Made by a program: the position numbers and the translations under genes. Shown here piece by piece: positions 47,742 to 60,826 of a stretch of 64,000 nt of DNA. Numbering within the stretch: the first letter of the stretch is position 1; each line of letters opens with the position of its first letter. Origin of the DNA: Ovis canadensis. Lineage: Eukaryota > Chordata > Mammalia > Artiodactyla > Bovidae. A model generated the notes under the pieces. That model was given only the letters and a program-made list of their open reading frames with translations, was not told the DNA's origin and ran no database searches. Location of the stretch: positions 79,212,501 through 79,276,500 of the forward strand of contig NC_091245.1 in assembly GCF_042477335.2 (NCBI RefSeq), written 5' to 3'.

Positions 47742-49399
47742 TAGATATTCAGGAAAATTACAAAATGACATCAAATAATGCTTTCTTCCTCACAACTTTA
47801 AGTGTGACTATAATTTTACGGAATATTCAAATACAAATCTTACAAAAGCCAACACTTGTTCTTCCTTTGTCGTCTCTTAATAACTAGAAAAATTTAATTC
47901 TGTAAAAAAGTTGATTTAGTGATGTTATAAATTCAAAAGTGTACAAGGATAGGAGTTTTGCATTTATGCTAATTAGATATTAAATTCTCTTGTAATAATA
48001 TCAGCACTACAGTTGTGATTATGGGGTCTTTATTTTTTTTCCCTAATGTAAAAAGAGTTCTAAAGATTTTAATGGTCTTTATTTTCAATTTAGATTAATT
48101 TCCCCTTGGTACATGGTGTACGTTAAAAATACATCCAGTGCAATACTTTTTGTAGTGCTTTTAACCTAGTCTACAAATTTTGCGTGATTTTGACTCTTCA
48201 TGCCTCCATATCCCACTGAGATCTGTTAGGTTTTCTAAGCAACTACAAATGTAGCCCTTTGTGGGAAATACTACTCTGAAATAACACCTTCAGAAAGAAT
48301 ACAGACCCTGTTGGGGAAATCATACAAAGTGAGGACTTGAAATTCAAGTAATTCTAAATATTAATAATTCCTTTTTTCAACTGAGAAACAAAGAATAATA
48401 TTTGAATAATTCATTAAAAAATACTCTACCTACAAATCTATTAAAGATTTGATCTTGTAAATAGTCACTGGTTTAAAAACATTAATCTCTGATTAGGAAC
48501 TATTATTTACCCATACCCATAGTATTTGCAATGGTGAGTTTCTATAATCTCAGTATAGTGTTCAATTATTATTTTTTTATACTGGTTGCTCCAGTCTCTT
48601 CTGGAAAAATGTTTTCTGTGGACATCTAACTAATTAGATCAAATTAGATTGATCTCATGTGTTTCCCAACACATGAGATCAAACTAGATTCGTCTATGCT
48701 TTCTCAAAATAGATTGTAAAGATCTTGAGGGAGGAATCACAAATAACCAAAAGAAACCTTTATAGGAACTATTATTCTTTCCCTGTGGACACTGTGAGCT
48801 CTTGATGATGAGAAATCATAATAAATTGTGTAATTTCCTCCAGCCTTCCTTCCTGCTTTTTTGATGTGTGCTTGGTCACAAGGAAAGGGACTCAAAATAC
48901 TTTTTGATATACACCATTGCCTTCACTGCAGTTCTAACTGAAACTACAGACTACTCAAGCAAGCGTGGCTTTCTTGAATAACTGAAAGTCTTTAGACTGT
49001 CTGCAGAGAAAAAGAATTTTTAACCAGTGGTCAAAGAGCTAGAAAAGATAAGAGGAATATAACACTGAGAGATGGTTAGGGTTATACCTGTATTTAATTC
49101 AGTCTTTTCACAATCTTTGACAAGAGCCAGGACCTAGAGCAAACTTGGTTCATGTTAAAGGTATCTGCCCTAATACCGCCTATCTCTTACTCCTGCTTTC
49201 TGCTCAGATTCTTCAGACTCTCAAGGGATTCCTGTTTTTTCCATACTCTCTTTGAGGATTGAAGGATTTACAAATCAGATTTAACTCTGGGTATAATCAT
49301 TAGCAAAAGCCAAGTATAAACTGCAAATTTGAAAGAACAGGAGTTGCTGCATTTGTTTTATTGAACTGCTGGCATGTGCCCAATCAGCTTCTGTATTAA
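47742..49399. other. Gene-free, AT-rich
   Basis: Only a notable hairpin at 48649; no gene or named repeat seen. Confidence 0.4.
48649..48682. repeat. Perfect 15-bp inverted repeat, 4-nt loop
   Basis: Arms 'ttgatctcatgtgtt' and 'aacacatgagatcaa' with loop 'tccc'. After one mismatch, three more pairs follow. The left arm itself follows a direct-repeat patch 'agatcaaattagattgatc'. No terminator or RNA gene context. Confidence 0.95.
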
Positions 49400-49770
49400 T
49401 TAATGACAGATAAACACATTGTGATAAATTCACAGAATGGACTATCATTCAGCAATTTAAAAAAGAACTATTACTGCTATTTGCAGCAATCTGTGCAAAT
49501 CTCAAAACCACTACTTTGAGCAAAAGAAGCCAGCCACAAATGAGAACACTGCATGATTCCATTTATGTGAAATTTAAGAACAGACAAAACTAATTAATGG
49601 AGATAGAAGTCATCAGAACAGTGGTTGCTTGGGGGACGAGGACAAACTGAAAAGGAACAGGAGGACACTTTCTAGGTTGTTAGCAATGTTCTCTTTATTA
49701 ATTTTTTAAGGTGTTGGTTGCTTGGTGTATGCATTTGTCTAAACCATGTTCAAGATCTGTGGAATTAAAA
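49400..49770 (+). mobile_element. Old L1 3' end
   Basis: Sense: 'actatcattcagcaattta', 'gcaaaagaagccagccacaaa', 'catgattccatttatgtg', 'gtggttgcttgggggacg'. Confidence 0.8.
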
Positions 49771-50348
49771 AAAAGAGTCACGCTGGTAAACTTCTACTTT
49801 TGAGCATGAGGGCTATGCAACTGGCACTTTCTCTGTGAAATTATAGAGCAAGTTTTCAAAGGGTTCAGCAGATGTGGCAAAAGTCCCAAAATGTTCCACA
49901 AAAGGAACACATGCTCTTTTAGTATCCTCCAAGGCTCCAGAACCAAAATATTAAAATGCTAAGTAACTGTGACCTGATGATACTCTCTTTGCTTCTATAG
50001 GATGAAAATTTGGCCTAGTATTGGTATTTGTAATCTCTGAAGAATTTCTGTGTCTTGAAAGAGTCTAGGGTTATAACTGAAACTCTCACAATGAAAGTTT
50101 ATTAACAGTTAGATTTCAGTTTTAGGCATATATGGTACATTGCAAAGTACCTAATGAAGAATGGACTTTTACACAAACGCGAGGATTCTGAAACATGTTA
50201 GTAGGTGACAGACAAATTGGAGTGTGTCAAACCACCTGACCAAACCTGTAAAGGATAGCCAGTCACATAACACTTGTCTTGGGTGCAAGATCTGCATCGT
50301 TAGAACTGTTGGTAGTAGGCAGAGACACAAAGGAAATCGGTATTATGC
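49771..50348. other. Gene-free, no recognised feature
   Basis: Nothing recognised. Confidence 0.4.
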
Positions 50349-50426
50349 TCTCTCTCCCTTTCTCTCTCTCTCTCTATACATGTATATGTATACACATGTG
50401 TGTATTATTAAAGTGTAGTTGATTTA
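50349..50426. repeat. Left copy of duplicated CT/TA/CA block with L1 stub
   Basis: Order: CT tract, TATACATGTATATG patch, CACATGTGTG patch, then 20 bp of antisense L1 end ('aaagtgtagttgattta'). The same order recurs at 50731-50830 on the other side of a BovB. Confidence 0.75.
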
Positions 50427-50725
50427 AAGGAAATCAACCCTGAGTACTCATTGGAAGGACTGATGCTGAAGCTGAAGCTCCAGTGCTTTGGTTACCTGAT
50501 GCAAAGAGCTGACTTATTGGAAAAGACTCTGATGCTAGCAAAGATTGAAAGCAGGAGGAGAAGGGGACAAGAGAGGATGAGATGGTTGGATTGTATCACT
50601 GACTCAGTGGAAATGAGTCAGTGAATCTAAGCAAGCCCCAGGAGATGCTGAAGGACAAGGGAAGCCTGGTGTACCGCAGTCCATGGGATCACAGAGAAGG
50701 ACCCGACTTAGCAACTGAACAACAA
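50427..50725 (+). mobile_element. BovB LINE 3' end, 5'-truncated
   Basis: Sense from 'ggaaatcaaccctgag' to 'cttagcaactgaacaac'. A 'gactcagtggaaatgagtcagtg' patch near 50600 is a local duplication. Confidence 0.9.
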
Positions 50726-50727
50726 AT

Positions 50728-50730
<3 letters not shown>

Positions 50731-50801
<71 letters not shown>

Positions 50802-50807
50802 TATATA
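50731..50807. repeat. (CT)16 (TA)13 (CA)6 compound microsatellite
   Basis: CT 50731-50762, TA 50762-50787, CA 50788-50800, then a TA patch. Confidence 0.97.
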
Positions 50808-50985
50808 TGTATTAAGGTATAATTAATTTACAATGTTGTATTCATTTCTGCTGTACAGCAAAGTGATTCAGTTATACATACATACATATATATACATTAA
50901 AAATTTTTATTTAAAAATACAAAGGATATTGAATAGAGTTCCCTGTGCTGTATAATAGGACCTAGTTGTTGATCCACTGAGCTTA
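50808..50985 (-). mobile_element. L1 3' end fragment
   Basis: Antisense: 'gctgtacagcaaagtgattc', 'aaggatattgaatagagttcc', 'tgtataataggacctag'. Confidence 0.88.
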
Positions 50986-51779
50986 TGCTTTTGAGGGCTT
51001 CATAAGCTTGCTGCAGCTAGTTAGCTTGTTCTCCTGTGCTCTGTGCTGTCTGAGGACTCTTTCCTTCCCCTGCTCTGGGAGTAGCTGGGCAGATGCTGCT
51101 TCAGGCGCTGCAGTGCTCCTGGGCCAGGCTGATCTGATGCACGGAAGAATGGGCCTCGGGAAGAAGAGATAGTGCTCCCAGTGCTGACTGGAGTGGAGAA
51201 GGTAAGGAGTTGTTCATCTACTTTCCTAGAGCTCGAACCCTATTATTGCTCACTTTTCTGCTGCTTTGTTGAAACCAGGGCAGAAAGAACAACCCTAGAG
51301 GAAGCACTGATGGGGCTTCTGCTTCCTGGTCCCACCCTTCTTGACGGGTGCACCCACCCATGCACCCGTGCCTTCAACAAGAATGCCTGCCCTAGGCTGT
51401 GTGCCATCAGGACCAGGCGAATGATGAACAAGATCCCTTCCTTCCTAGAGCTTACAGGAGCCGTTCCTCCAACAATAGTGCTTCTGTGGTTCCTTCTCTT
51501 TGGGAGAAGAGATATAGCTGATACAAGCAAGAAACAGTTCTTCTTTCCAAGAGTTTTCCAATGTTGTATACTTCTCTGAATGTATTCAGTTTTCAAGCAG
51601 TGTTAAATAACTTAATTTAATAAATATGATCAATGTTAGCTAATTTGGTCTTTGGATTTTATTTCACCAACATCTCTACATAACTTAAAACTAAAAAATG
51701 GGGAATTAACTTTTAGATTCCGACTACAGAGAAGTCCTTTAAGTTATTGAACTATGTTATAAATATTGGTATTGGTATT
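50986..51779. other. Gene-free; L2 scrap
   Basis: 'gatgaacaagatcccttcc' and 'ctagagcttacagg' (51424-51456) are antisense L2. The 135-codon frame 51172-51579 runs through it and is not supported as a gene. Confidence 0.5.
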
Positions 51780-52060
51780 CAATTTTTAATTCCAGTTTTT
51801 CTGAGATATATTTGACATAACACTATAAATTTAAGGTGTAGAACATAATGATTTGACTTACATTTGTCATAAATAAGTATCACAGTAAGTTTAGAGAACA
51901 TCATTTCATGTAGATATAAAATTAAAGACAGAAAAAAAATCCTTATGGTGAGACATCTTAGGACTTCGTTAACAACTTTCTTAACAACTTTCCAATATAA
52001 CATACAGCAGTGTTAATTATATTCATCATGTTGTACATTACATCCCTTGTATTCAATTTT
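51780..52060 (-). mobile_element. Old L1 3' UTR
   Basis: Antisense: 'tgagatatatttgacataac', 'aatttaaggtgtagaac', 'catcatgttgtacattac'. Confidence 0.75.
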
Positions 52061-53874
52061 TCAAATTGTTCTAGGTCCCATGTGAAATCAAAGCAGTCAA
52101 CATTATTTTAGTTGCTATCTCATTTCACTTCATGCTTTTTTTCTAGAACCCTGCCGTGACCTATGTTGGGTGGAGGCACTTGGGTAAAATGGGCAAATGA
52201 AGTCTACATTTGAATAAGTCTTAGGTGGTATGCTTATTTAACCTGGATGCAAAAGAGAGAAAAATGCATAACTCAAGAGGAAACATGACGCACATTCTTA
52301 ACTGTCAATATCATGAGCAAGTTCATCTGAAGTGAACAATCACAAATCCCCTCAAGGGCTAGAGAAAGAATCCTAAGCAGGTCTTTTGTGTATTGCATGT
52401 TTCGACGACTACTGATGCCAGGGAGCTGGGGCTAGCTCTCAAGGACTCCACATCCCAATATTACACACCAATCCTGCTGCACCTGCCGGTAGCTCAGATG
52501 CCTACTCACCATGACCGGATCTACCCTCAAAGGACTACTGGTGGCAGGACTGGGTGGTGTCATTCTTTTGTACAAAGGAAAACATCTTCCTAATTTCAGG
52601 GTCTCTTTTGTGCCTGTTGAGACACTTCAGAGAAAAACAAATTTAAGTCACCAGTAAAATGTTCTAAAATAAGAGGAGAGTGGTGCTAAATCACTTGAAA
52701 GGTATTAACTATCATATGCCTCGAGATTCTTCACTCACTCAGCTTCTGCAGGGTTTTGCGGCACCAGAAATAGTGGTTAGGTCTCACATGCTGTTCTGCT
52801 TCAGCTAGCTTCAGTGGCCACCTACAGAAATAGTTCTTGGTTTCTCTTCCTTGTCTAGATGCTGGTTAGGGCAGCGTTTAGAAAAACACGGATTTTCATA
52901 TTCCCCATTCACACGTGTAGTGCAAATTTAGGGTATTAAAGATAACCTAGATTATTCAATGTATAAAATCCTTCAGTTACCTGAGTATTTTCTGTCAATA
53001 CTGTTCCCAACTAAATTATTATACTATCATGGAGCACTATAGTAGGAGTTGCAAATTACAAGGGATTTAGAAGACATACCCGAGGGACCTCCTAATTTAA
53101 AGGGACAAAATGACCCCTATAACAGCAAAGTTTGAAAAGCAATTTTATATACATGACCTCATTTTATATATTCATTTTATCAGGTTTTACTTTTTAAAAT
53201 TATGCTTAGACAGTGTTTTTTGCATAATCAGCTATTTTTGAATTGTGATCCTAAGTAGCCAAAATTGAAATGGGTTGAAATAATTTAAAGATTTGTAGGT
53301 TATTTGTGTCAAAAAGATTTCCATTCTCTTTTCACTTTCTAGAAAGTTCAATACAAGCAGTTTAGTTACTGGGCTTTTTACCAGAGGAAAAGTAAAAGAG
53401 ATGTCTGGGAGAAAAAAAAAGAAAGAGAGATGTCTGGATTATACTATCCTTCCCTTAAATATGCTCTACAGGGACAGGAGCTATGCCATAGAACCTGGAA
53501 GATAAGCAGATTTAGATTTCTGGGGTTGTTTGTTTGGTATCTTTCTATATTCATCAGGCTTTCTAGTAGATTTGTAAACAGGTGAGTGTTGGATATTCTC
53601 ACAAAGTGTAAGATAAATACTAGTGAAGACACTAGAGTATAAATTTGAAGTATGTGTTAATACCTAACCCACACGGCAACTAATTCCTAGCAGTATGGGA
53701 TTTTGGTTGCCTAAGTTCACATCAGATTTCCAGTAAAGGGAAAAAATACTGTTTAATCTTTTGTCTTCTCAAAAAAAAAAAAAAAAGAATGAATTAACTA
53801 ACTAAGTTAGAATAAATGTGTTAACACAATGTTCAACACTGGAAACCTAAAGTATTTTTAAATTAAAGAATCAG
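52061..53874. other. Gene-free, no recognised feature
   Basis: An A-run of 16 at 53771-53786. No gene seen. Confidence 0.4.
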
Positions 53875-54613
53875 TTCAGTTCAGTTCAGTTCAGTCTCTC
53901 CATCGTGTCTATTTGCGACCCCATGAATCACAGCACGTCAGGCCTCCCTGTCCATCACCAACTCCTGGAGTTCACTCAAACTCATGAACATCGAGTTAGT
54001 GATGCCATCCAGCCATCTCATCCTCTGTCGTCCCCTTCTCCTCCTGCCCACAATCCCTCCCAGCATCAGAGTCTTTTCCAATGAGTCAACTCTTCATATG
54101 AGGTGGCCAAAGTATTGGAGTTTCAGCTTTAGCATCAATCCTTCCAAAGAACACCCAGGACTTATTTCCTTCAGAATGGACTGGTTGGATCTCCTTGCAG
54201 TCCAAGGGACTCCCAAGAGTCTTCTCCAACACCACAGTTCAAAAGCATCAATTCTTTGGCGCTCAGCTTTCTTCACAGTGCAACTCTCACATCCATACAC
54301 GACCACTGGAAAAACCATAGCTTTGACTAGACAGACCTTTATTGGCAAAGTAATGTCTCTGCTTTTCAATATGCTATCTAGGTTGGTCATAACTTTTCTT
54401 CCAAGGAGTAAGCGTCTTTTAATTTCATGGCTGCAATCACCGTCTGCAGTGATCTTAGAGCACCCAAAAATAAAGTCTGACACTGTTTCCACTGTTTCCC
54501 CATCTATTTGCCATGAAGTGATGGGACCAGATGCCATGATCTTCATTTTCTGAATATTGAGCTTTAAGCCAACTTTTTCACTCTCCTCTTTCACTTTCAT
54601 CAAGAGGCTTTTT
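53875..54613 (-). mobile_element. BovB LINE 3' part, 5'-truncated
   Basis: Antisense, about 740 bp, with a (CAGTT)4 tail and ending at 'catcaagaggctttttg'. Its minus frame is open for most of the copy and, with unique flank, makes a 200-codon chimera (54094-54696). It lacks the YADD box. Confidence 0.94.
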
Positions 54614-56039
54614 GACATATACTTTTCTTTGTGCTTTAAAATAGACTTCCCTGATTCATAGAAAGGTGGCATTTTGGAATTGCTATACGATTTCATCAGA
54701 GTCTTGAAAGAAATAATTATTTATACATAATTTTGCCTAACAGAATAAACCTATGGAGAACTTGGAGAAATTAAACACTGAAAAAAAACAAAAACAAAGT
54801 ACACAAGAGATGAATTTCAATGAAAAACCACTAAATAACTGAATGTCGATTCCTTCCCTGGTGAGGACAGTTTTCAGGCCACCACAACTGCTCTGCGTCA
54901 TGTCACGGTTGAGTCTGGCATTGTGGGTGAAATTATTAGGTGGTTTGCAGAATTTTGACTCATACAGAATTGTGTACCAGTGTTACCACAGTAAGTTCAC
55001 TTTAAATTTTGTATTTCATTATTAATTAAGAATGCCGTGGAGACTAGCAAGAAACTTCCATTTGGAACAAAGTAATCAGAACATATTCTTACTGTTGAAA
55101 GCACTTTAACTTCCTCCCTATTTCCATTTAAATATATCTGAAGGAAAAAGCACAATTTGTATTTCATACAAAAGAAGTCTAAGATATCAGGGATTTCTAT
55201 AGATTCTCTGTGTTATAAGCTCCACTCTTTGTATGTCATTCCATGAACTTTTCTGTAATTTAGAGGAGGTCCACAGCTTTAACCCTTAGTTCAGAGGGTT
55301 GTAACACGCTGCCTAAAGCAAATAAAAGCTGGCAGCGTCATTTCCCTTGCTGAATTCTTTTTCTGGCAAACGCAAGGGGGGTACAAATTGAGGGTGTAAC
55401 CTTGTTTCCTGTATTTTTGAACCAGAAGGATTTCCCTGGGATTGGTGGCTGCCTACTTGAATAACATTTTTCCATGAACACTATTCATACCTCATGACTT
55501 TCACTAGGAAGCATTAGCAGCCACTCGAAACACAGTTCTGCTTTTCACTTAATCTAAAAAGAGATTGAAGAGGCCTTGGCCAAGTTAGGAAAAGGATAAC
55601 AAAGCATAAGTTCTTTAATGGGATGTATCCTACTAACATAAAAGTTTAAGTGTACTAGAGCCCATTCCCACAAACAAGACCTGATTCCAGGGCTGGCACT
55701 CAGGCTGATGACCATCACACACTGAGGAATAGTGCTACAGAGAAACAAACCTAATTCCACTGAAATGAGTCAAGTATGGGTTTGGGGAACATGAGGACCT
55801 GTCTGTTAAACTTTGCTAAGATCAGGACCTTTGTGATTTACAGTATTGTCCATGGAACTGGGCTTATCTTTATGGAAGAGAATTGTAGGATCTAGAAAGC
55901 ATCTAGTTTTGTGAAGCTCTATTCGAATTCCTTCAGTAGGGTGAATTGTTCCTTTATGTTGTCGAAAAGTCTCCACATGCAGCAGGGTTGGGGGCACTCA
56001 GTGCAGCAGGGCACGGATGGGGACTTTTGAAGGAGGTCA
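54614..56039. other. Gene-free, no recognised feature
   Basis: Nothing recognised. The left boundary of the next BovB is uncertain by about 100 bp. Confidence 0.4.
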
Positions 56040-59000
56040 CCATTATCTTCATTAGCTCCACCATAGTTTGGCATCAGGTCAAATGACAGGGAGGGAACTC
56101 AGTCCCACCCATCAACACAAAATTGGATTAAAGATTTACTGAGCACCGCCCCGCCCAGCAGAACAAGACCCAATTTCCCCCCTCAATTATTCTCTCCTGT
56201 CAGGTAGCTTCCAAAAGCTTCTTATCCTTCTCCATCAGAGGGCCAACAGAATGAAAACCACAATCACAGAAAACTAATCAAGCTGATCACATGGACCACA
56301 GCCTTGTCTATTTCAGTGAAACTATGAGCCATGTCCTGTAGGGCTTCCTAAGACAGACAGGTCATGGAGAAGAATTCTGACAAAGCATGGTCCACTGGAG
56401 AAGGGAATAACAAACCTCTTCAGTACTCTTGCCTTGAGAACTCTGTGAACAGTATGAAAAGGCAAAAAGATAGAACACTGCAAGACGAACTCCCCAGGTC
56501 AGTGTGTGCCCATATGCTCCTGGAGATCAGCAGAGAAATAACTCCAGAAAGAATGAAGAGACGGAACCAAAGCAAAAACAACACCCAGTTGTGGATGTGA
56601 CTGGTGATGGAAGTAAAGTCCGATGCAGTAAAGAGCACTATTGCATAGGAACCTGGGTTGTTAGGTCCATGAATCAAGGTAAATTGTAAGTGATCAAACA
56701 GGAGGTGGCAAGAGTGAACATCAACATTTTAAGAATCAGCGAACTAAAATGGACTGGAATGAGTGAATTTAACTCAGAGGACCATTATATCTACTACTGT
56801 GGGCAAGAATCCCTTAGAAGAAATGGAGTAGCCCTCATAGTCAACAAAAGACTCTGAAATGCAGTACTTGGATGCAACCTCAAAAATGACAGAATGATCT
56901 CTATTCATTTCCAAGGCAAACCATTCAATATCACAGTAATCCAAGTCAATGCCCCAACCAGTAATGCTGAAGAAGCTGAAGTTGAATGGTTCTATGAAGA
57001 CCTACAAGACCTTCTAGAACTAACAGCCAAAAAATATATCCTTTTCACTATAGGGGACTGGAATGCAAAAGTAGGAAGTCAAGAGATACCTGGAGTAACA
57101 GGCAAATTTGTCCTTGGAGTACAGAATGAAGCAGGGCCAAGTCCAATAGAGCTTTGCCAAGAGAACTCACTGGTCATGGCAAACACCCTCTTCCCACAAC
57201 GCAAGAGAAGACTCTACACGTGGACATCACCAGATGGTCAACACCGAAATCAGATTGATTTTATTCTTTGCAGCCAAAGATGGAAAAGCTCTATCCAGTC
57301 AGCAAAAACAAGACAGGGAGCTGACCGTGGCCCAAATCATGAACTCTTTATTGCCCAATTCAGACTTAAATTGAAGAAAGTAGGGAAAACCACTAGACCA
57401 TTCAGGTATGACCTAAATCAAATCCCTTATGATTTTACAGTGGAAGTGAGAAATTGATTCAAGGGATTAGATCTGATTGACAGAAAGCCTGAAGAATTAT
57501 GGATGGAGGTTTGTGACATTGTACAGGAGGCAGGGATCAAGACCATTCCCAAGAAAAAGAAATGCACAAGGGCAAAATGGTTGTCTAAGGAGGCCTTACA
57601 AATAGCTGAGCAAAGAAGATAAGTGAAAGGCAAAAGAGAAAAGGAAAGATATACCCATTTCAATGCAGAGTCCCAAAGAATAGCATGGAGAGATAAGAAA
57701 GTCTTCTTCAGTGATCAATGCAGAGAAATAGAGGAAAACAAAATAATGGGAAAGTTTAGCTATCTCTTCAAGAAAATTAGAGATACCAAGGGAACATTTT
57801 GTGCAAAGATAGGCTCGATAAAGGACAGAAATGGTATGGACCTAACAGAAGCAGAAGATATTAAGAAGAGGTGGCAAGAATACATAGAAGAACTATACAA
57901 AAATAGATCTTCATGACTCAGATAACCATGATGGTGTGATCACTCACCTAGAGCCAGACATCCTTGAATGAAGTCAAGTGGGCCTTAGGAAGCATCACTA
58001 CGAACAAAGCTAATGGAGGTGATGGAATTCCAGTTGTGCTATTTCAAATTCTAAAAGATGATGCTGTGAAAGTGCTACACTCAATATGCCAGCAAATTTG
58101 GAAAACTCAGCAGTGGCCACAGGACTGGAAAAGGTCATTTTTCGTTCCAATCCCAAAGAAAGGCAATGCCAAAGAATGCTCAAACTACCACACAATTGCA
58201 CTCATCTCACACGCAAACAAAGTAATGCTCAAAATTCTCCAAGCCCGGCTTCAACAGTATGTGAACCGTGAAGTTCCAGATGTTCAAGCTGGATTTAGAA
58301 AAGGCAGAGGAACCAGGGATCAAATTGTCAACATCCACTGGATCACTGAAAAAGCAAGAGAGTTCCAGAAAAACATCTACTTCTGCTTTATTGACTATGC
58401 CAAATTGACTATTGACTATCGAAAATTCTTAAAGAGATGGGAATACCAGACCACTTGATCTGCCTCCTGAGAAATTTGTATGCAGGTCAAGAAGCAACAG
58501 TTATAACTGGACATGGAATAATAGACTGAATCCAAACTGGGAAAGGAGTACATCAAGGCTGTTTATTGTCACCCAGCTTGTTTAACTTATATACAGAGTA
58601 CAACGTGCAAAATATCAGGCTGGATGAAGCACAAAGTGTTATGAAGATTGCTGGGAGAAATATCAGTAACCCCGGATATGCAGATGACATCACCATTATG
58701 GCAGAAGATGAAGTGCTAAAGAGCCTCTTGATGATAATGAAAGAGGAGAGTGAGAAAGTTGGCTTAAAACTGAACATTCAGAAAACTAAGATCATGGCAT
58801 CTGATTCCATCACTTCATGACAAATAGATGGATAAACAATGAAACCAGTAAGAGACTTTATTTGGGGGGGGGGGGGCTCCAAAATCACTGCAGATGGTGA
58901 CTATAGCTATGAAATTAAAAGACACTTGCTCCTGGAAAGAAAAGCTATGACCAACCTAGATAGCATATTAAAAAGTAGAGACATTACTTTGCCAACAAAT

Positions 59001-59435
59001 GTCCATCTAGTCAAAGCTCTGATTTTTCCAGTAGTCATGTATGGATATGAGAGTTGGACTATAAAGAAAGCTGAGCATTGAAGAATTGATGCTTTTGAAC
59101 TGTGGTATTGGAGAAGACTCTTGAGAGTCCCCTGGACTGCAAGGAGATTCAACCAGTCATTAGAAGGACTGATGCTGAAGCTGAAATTGCAATATTTTGG
59201 CTGCCTGATGTGAAGAACTGACTCATTTGAAAAGACCCTGATGCTGGGAAAAATTGAAGGTGGGAGGAGAAGGGGTCAACAGAGGATGAGATGGTTGGAT
59301 CGCATCACTGACTCAATGGACATGAGTTTGAGTAGTCTCGGGGAATTGGTGAGGGACAGGGAAGCCTGGTGTGATGCAGTCCATGCTGTTGCAAAGAGTT
59401 GGGCACAACTGAGTGACTGAACTGAACTGAACTCT
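56040..59435 (+). mobile_element. BovB LINE, near full-length, dead
   Basis: Sense copy of about 3.4 kb, roughly the whole element: 5' leader (clear from about 56090, 'cccacccatcaacac'), endonuclease, reverse transcriptase, C-terminus and (ACTGA)n tail. Its leader is unlike the GC-rich one at 1105. Stops, frameshifts and a 13-base G run (58863-58876) break it. I could not find a convincing target duplication. Confidence 0.93.
56640..58820 (+). pseudogene. BovB ORF2-type protein, broken
   Basis: Endonuclease-RT fossil in at least five open pieces. 'IGDWNAKVG' and 'TWTSPDGQ' (frame 56894-57457) and the RT stretch 57964-58458 ('WKTQQWPQDW', 'GFRKGRGTRDQ') are legible. At 58400 a short deletion removes the 'FIDYAKAFD'-type catalytic aspartate. 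The 'YADD' box survives at 58677. Stops occur at 56687 and 56857, so translation would fail before the domain is complete. Confidence 0.85.
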
Positions 59436-60603
59436 GTATGCTGTTTGGCTAATTAACCTGATATCTTATAAAGGGACATTTTATATACCATGAATGGCAG
59501 AGCAGAGCAGTTGAAAAACCATTTCATAATGAATCAGTGCTTCTAGCCTGGTCTTCATTCCCTGTCAGTGCTGTAAAGACCAATACCCTGTTTGCCAGCA
59601 CTAAGCTTGCCAGCATCCTTCCATCATTTGGCTCTCAGAAGTCCCTTGCACAGGGGTCTTGATAGATCAGCTTCATGATTAGATGCTAAGGTAGCCACTT
59701 AGATCCTGAGGCCTTGCATCCTGGCTGCTGAGTGGCGGCCTATGGAAGATTTCCTAGTCTATTTAGATCTTCGAGTCAGTGGTGGCTCTCAAATGCCTCT
59801 GGAAAGCAGGCAGAGGACTACTGGAATGAAATGAGTCAGGTAAGACTGAGACCAACTTGAGAAGAAAGTCCATCTCAGTGAGGCGTCCTTACCTCCTCCA
59901 GTCCTATGTTGCCAGCTGAGAATAAGAGCCCAGTGTTTTCAGATGTTCCTATGGGAGATGGACATAGGGATTCTGACATGTAGTCTGAGTTTTAAATGGT
60001 TGTAGCTGATTTAATTTCAGAATAATCTCATACAGACCAAACTTCACATGATAGTATTCACAGATGACCTAAGGGCGCCTATTTGTCACTTAATTTAAAT
60101 AGAAATAACTGAGCTGGTCACTTGAGATCCACTATTGGTGCTCAGTCAGTCTCACAGTGAAGCAGTTTCCTGGGATGTGAAAACTCTTTGGGGTTGGGAA
60201 ACTGGCTAGATTGGGTTCTGGGACTTTGTGTTAGGGAGTGTTCTTGGTTGGTGTATGTGATCATTGTAGGCTACCACATATCTGGATGAGAGGTTTCAGC
60301 TCTCAGACTGCGTGATGATGATGGATACTGAAACACTAGCATCTCAAACTTTCAAATAATTGCCATCTCTTACAAAGCAGTAGCATAATGAGAGCGTCAG
60401 TCATGGGCATTGGATGCTACAGTGCTTTCCAAATGTTGGCTCTCTTTTTCCTCCTTTTCCAAAATTACTTTAAAATTTGAAAGCTTTAAAAAGTGTATGA
60501 GCAAGTCTGACTTTCCCATTTTTCTGCTTGCTACACACACACTAATCCTATGAACAACAATCCTATCCACTACCTGTTCCCTTAGGATGAAGAATCTTAA
60601 GCT
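59436..60603. other. Gene-free, no recognised feature
   Basis: Nothing recognised. Confidence 0.4.
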
Positions 60604-60826
60604 AATGAGGTGGCTCAGTGGTAAAGAATCAGCCTGCCAATGTAAGAGACACAGGAGATATGGGTTCCATCACTGGGTTGGGAAGATCCCCTGGAGGAGG
60701 ACATGGCAGCCCACTCCAGTATTCTTGCCTGGAAAAACCCATGGACAGGGGAGCCTGGTGGGCTATAGTCCATAGGATCACAAAGAGCTGGACACGACCA
60801 AGTGACTGAGAATGCACACACGCACA
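60604..60826 (+). mobile_element. Bov-tA SINE, full-length
   Basis: Head worn ('aatgaggtggctcagtgg'), complete body, 'gcacacacgcacac' tail. Confidence 0.93.

Noticed and set aside
51172..51579. 135-codon frame as a possible new gene
   Set aside because: It crosses an antisense L2 remnant, and I see no domain, splice context or promoter.
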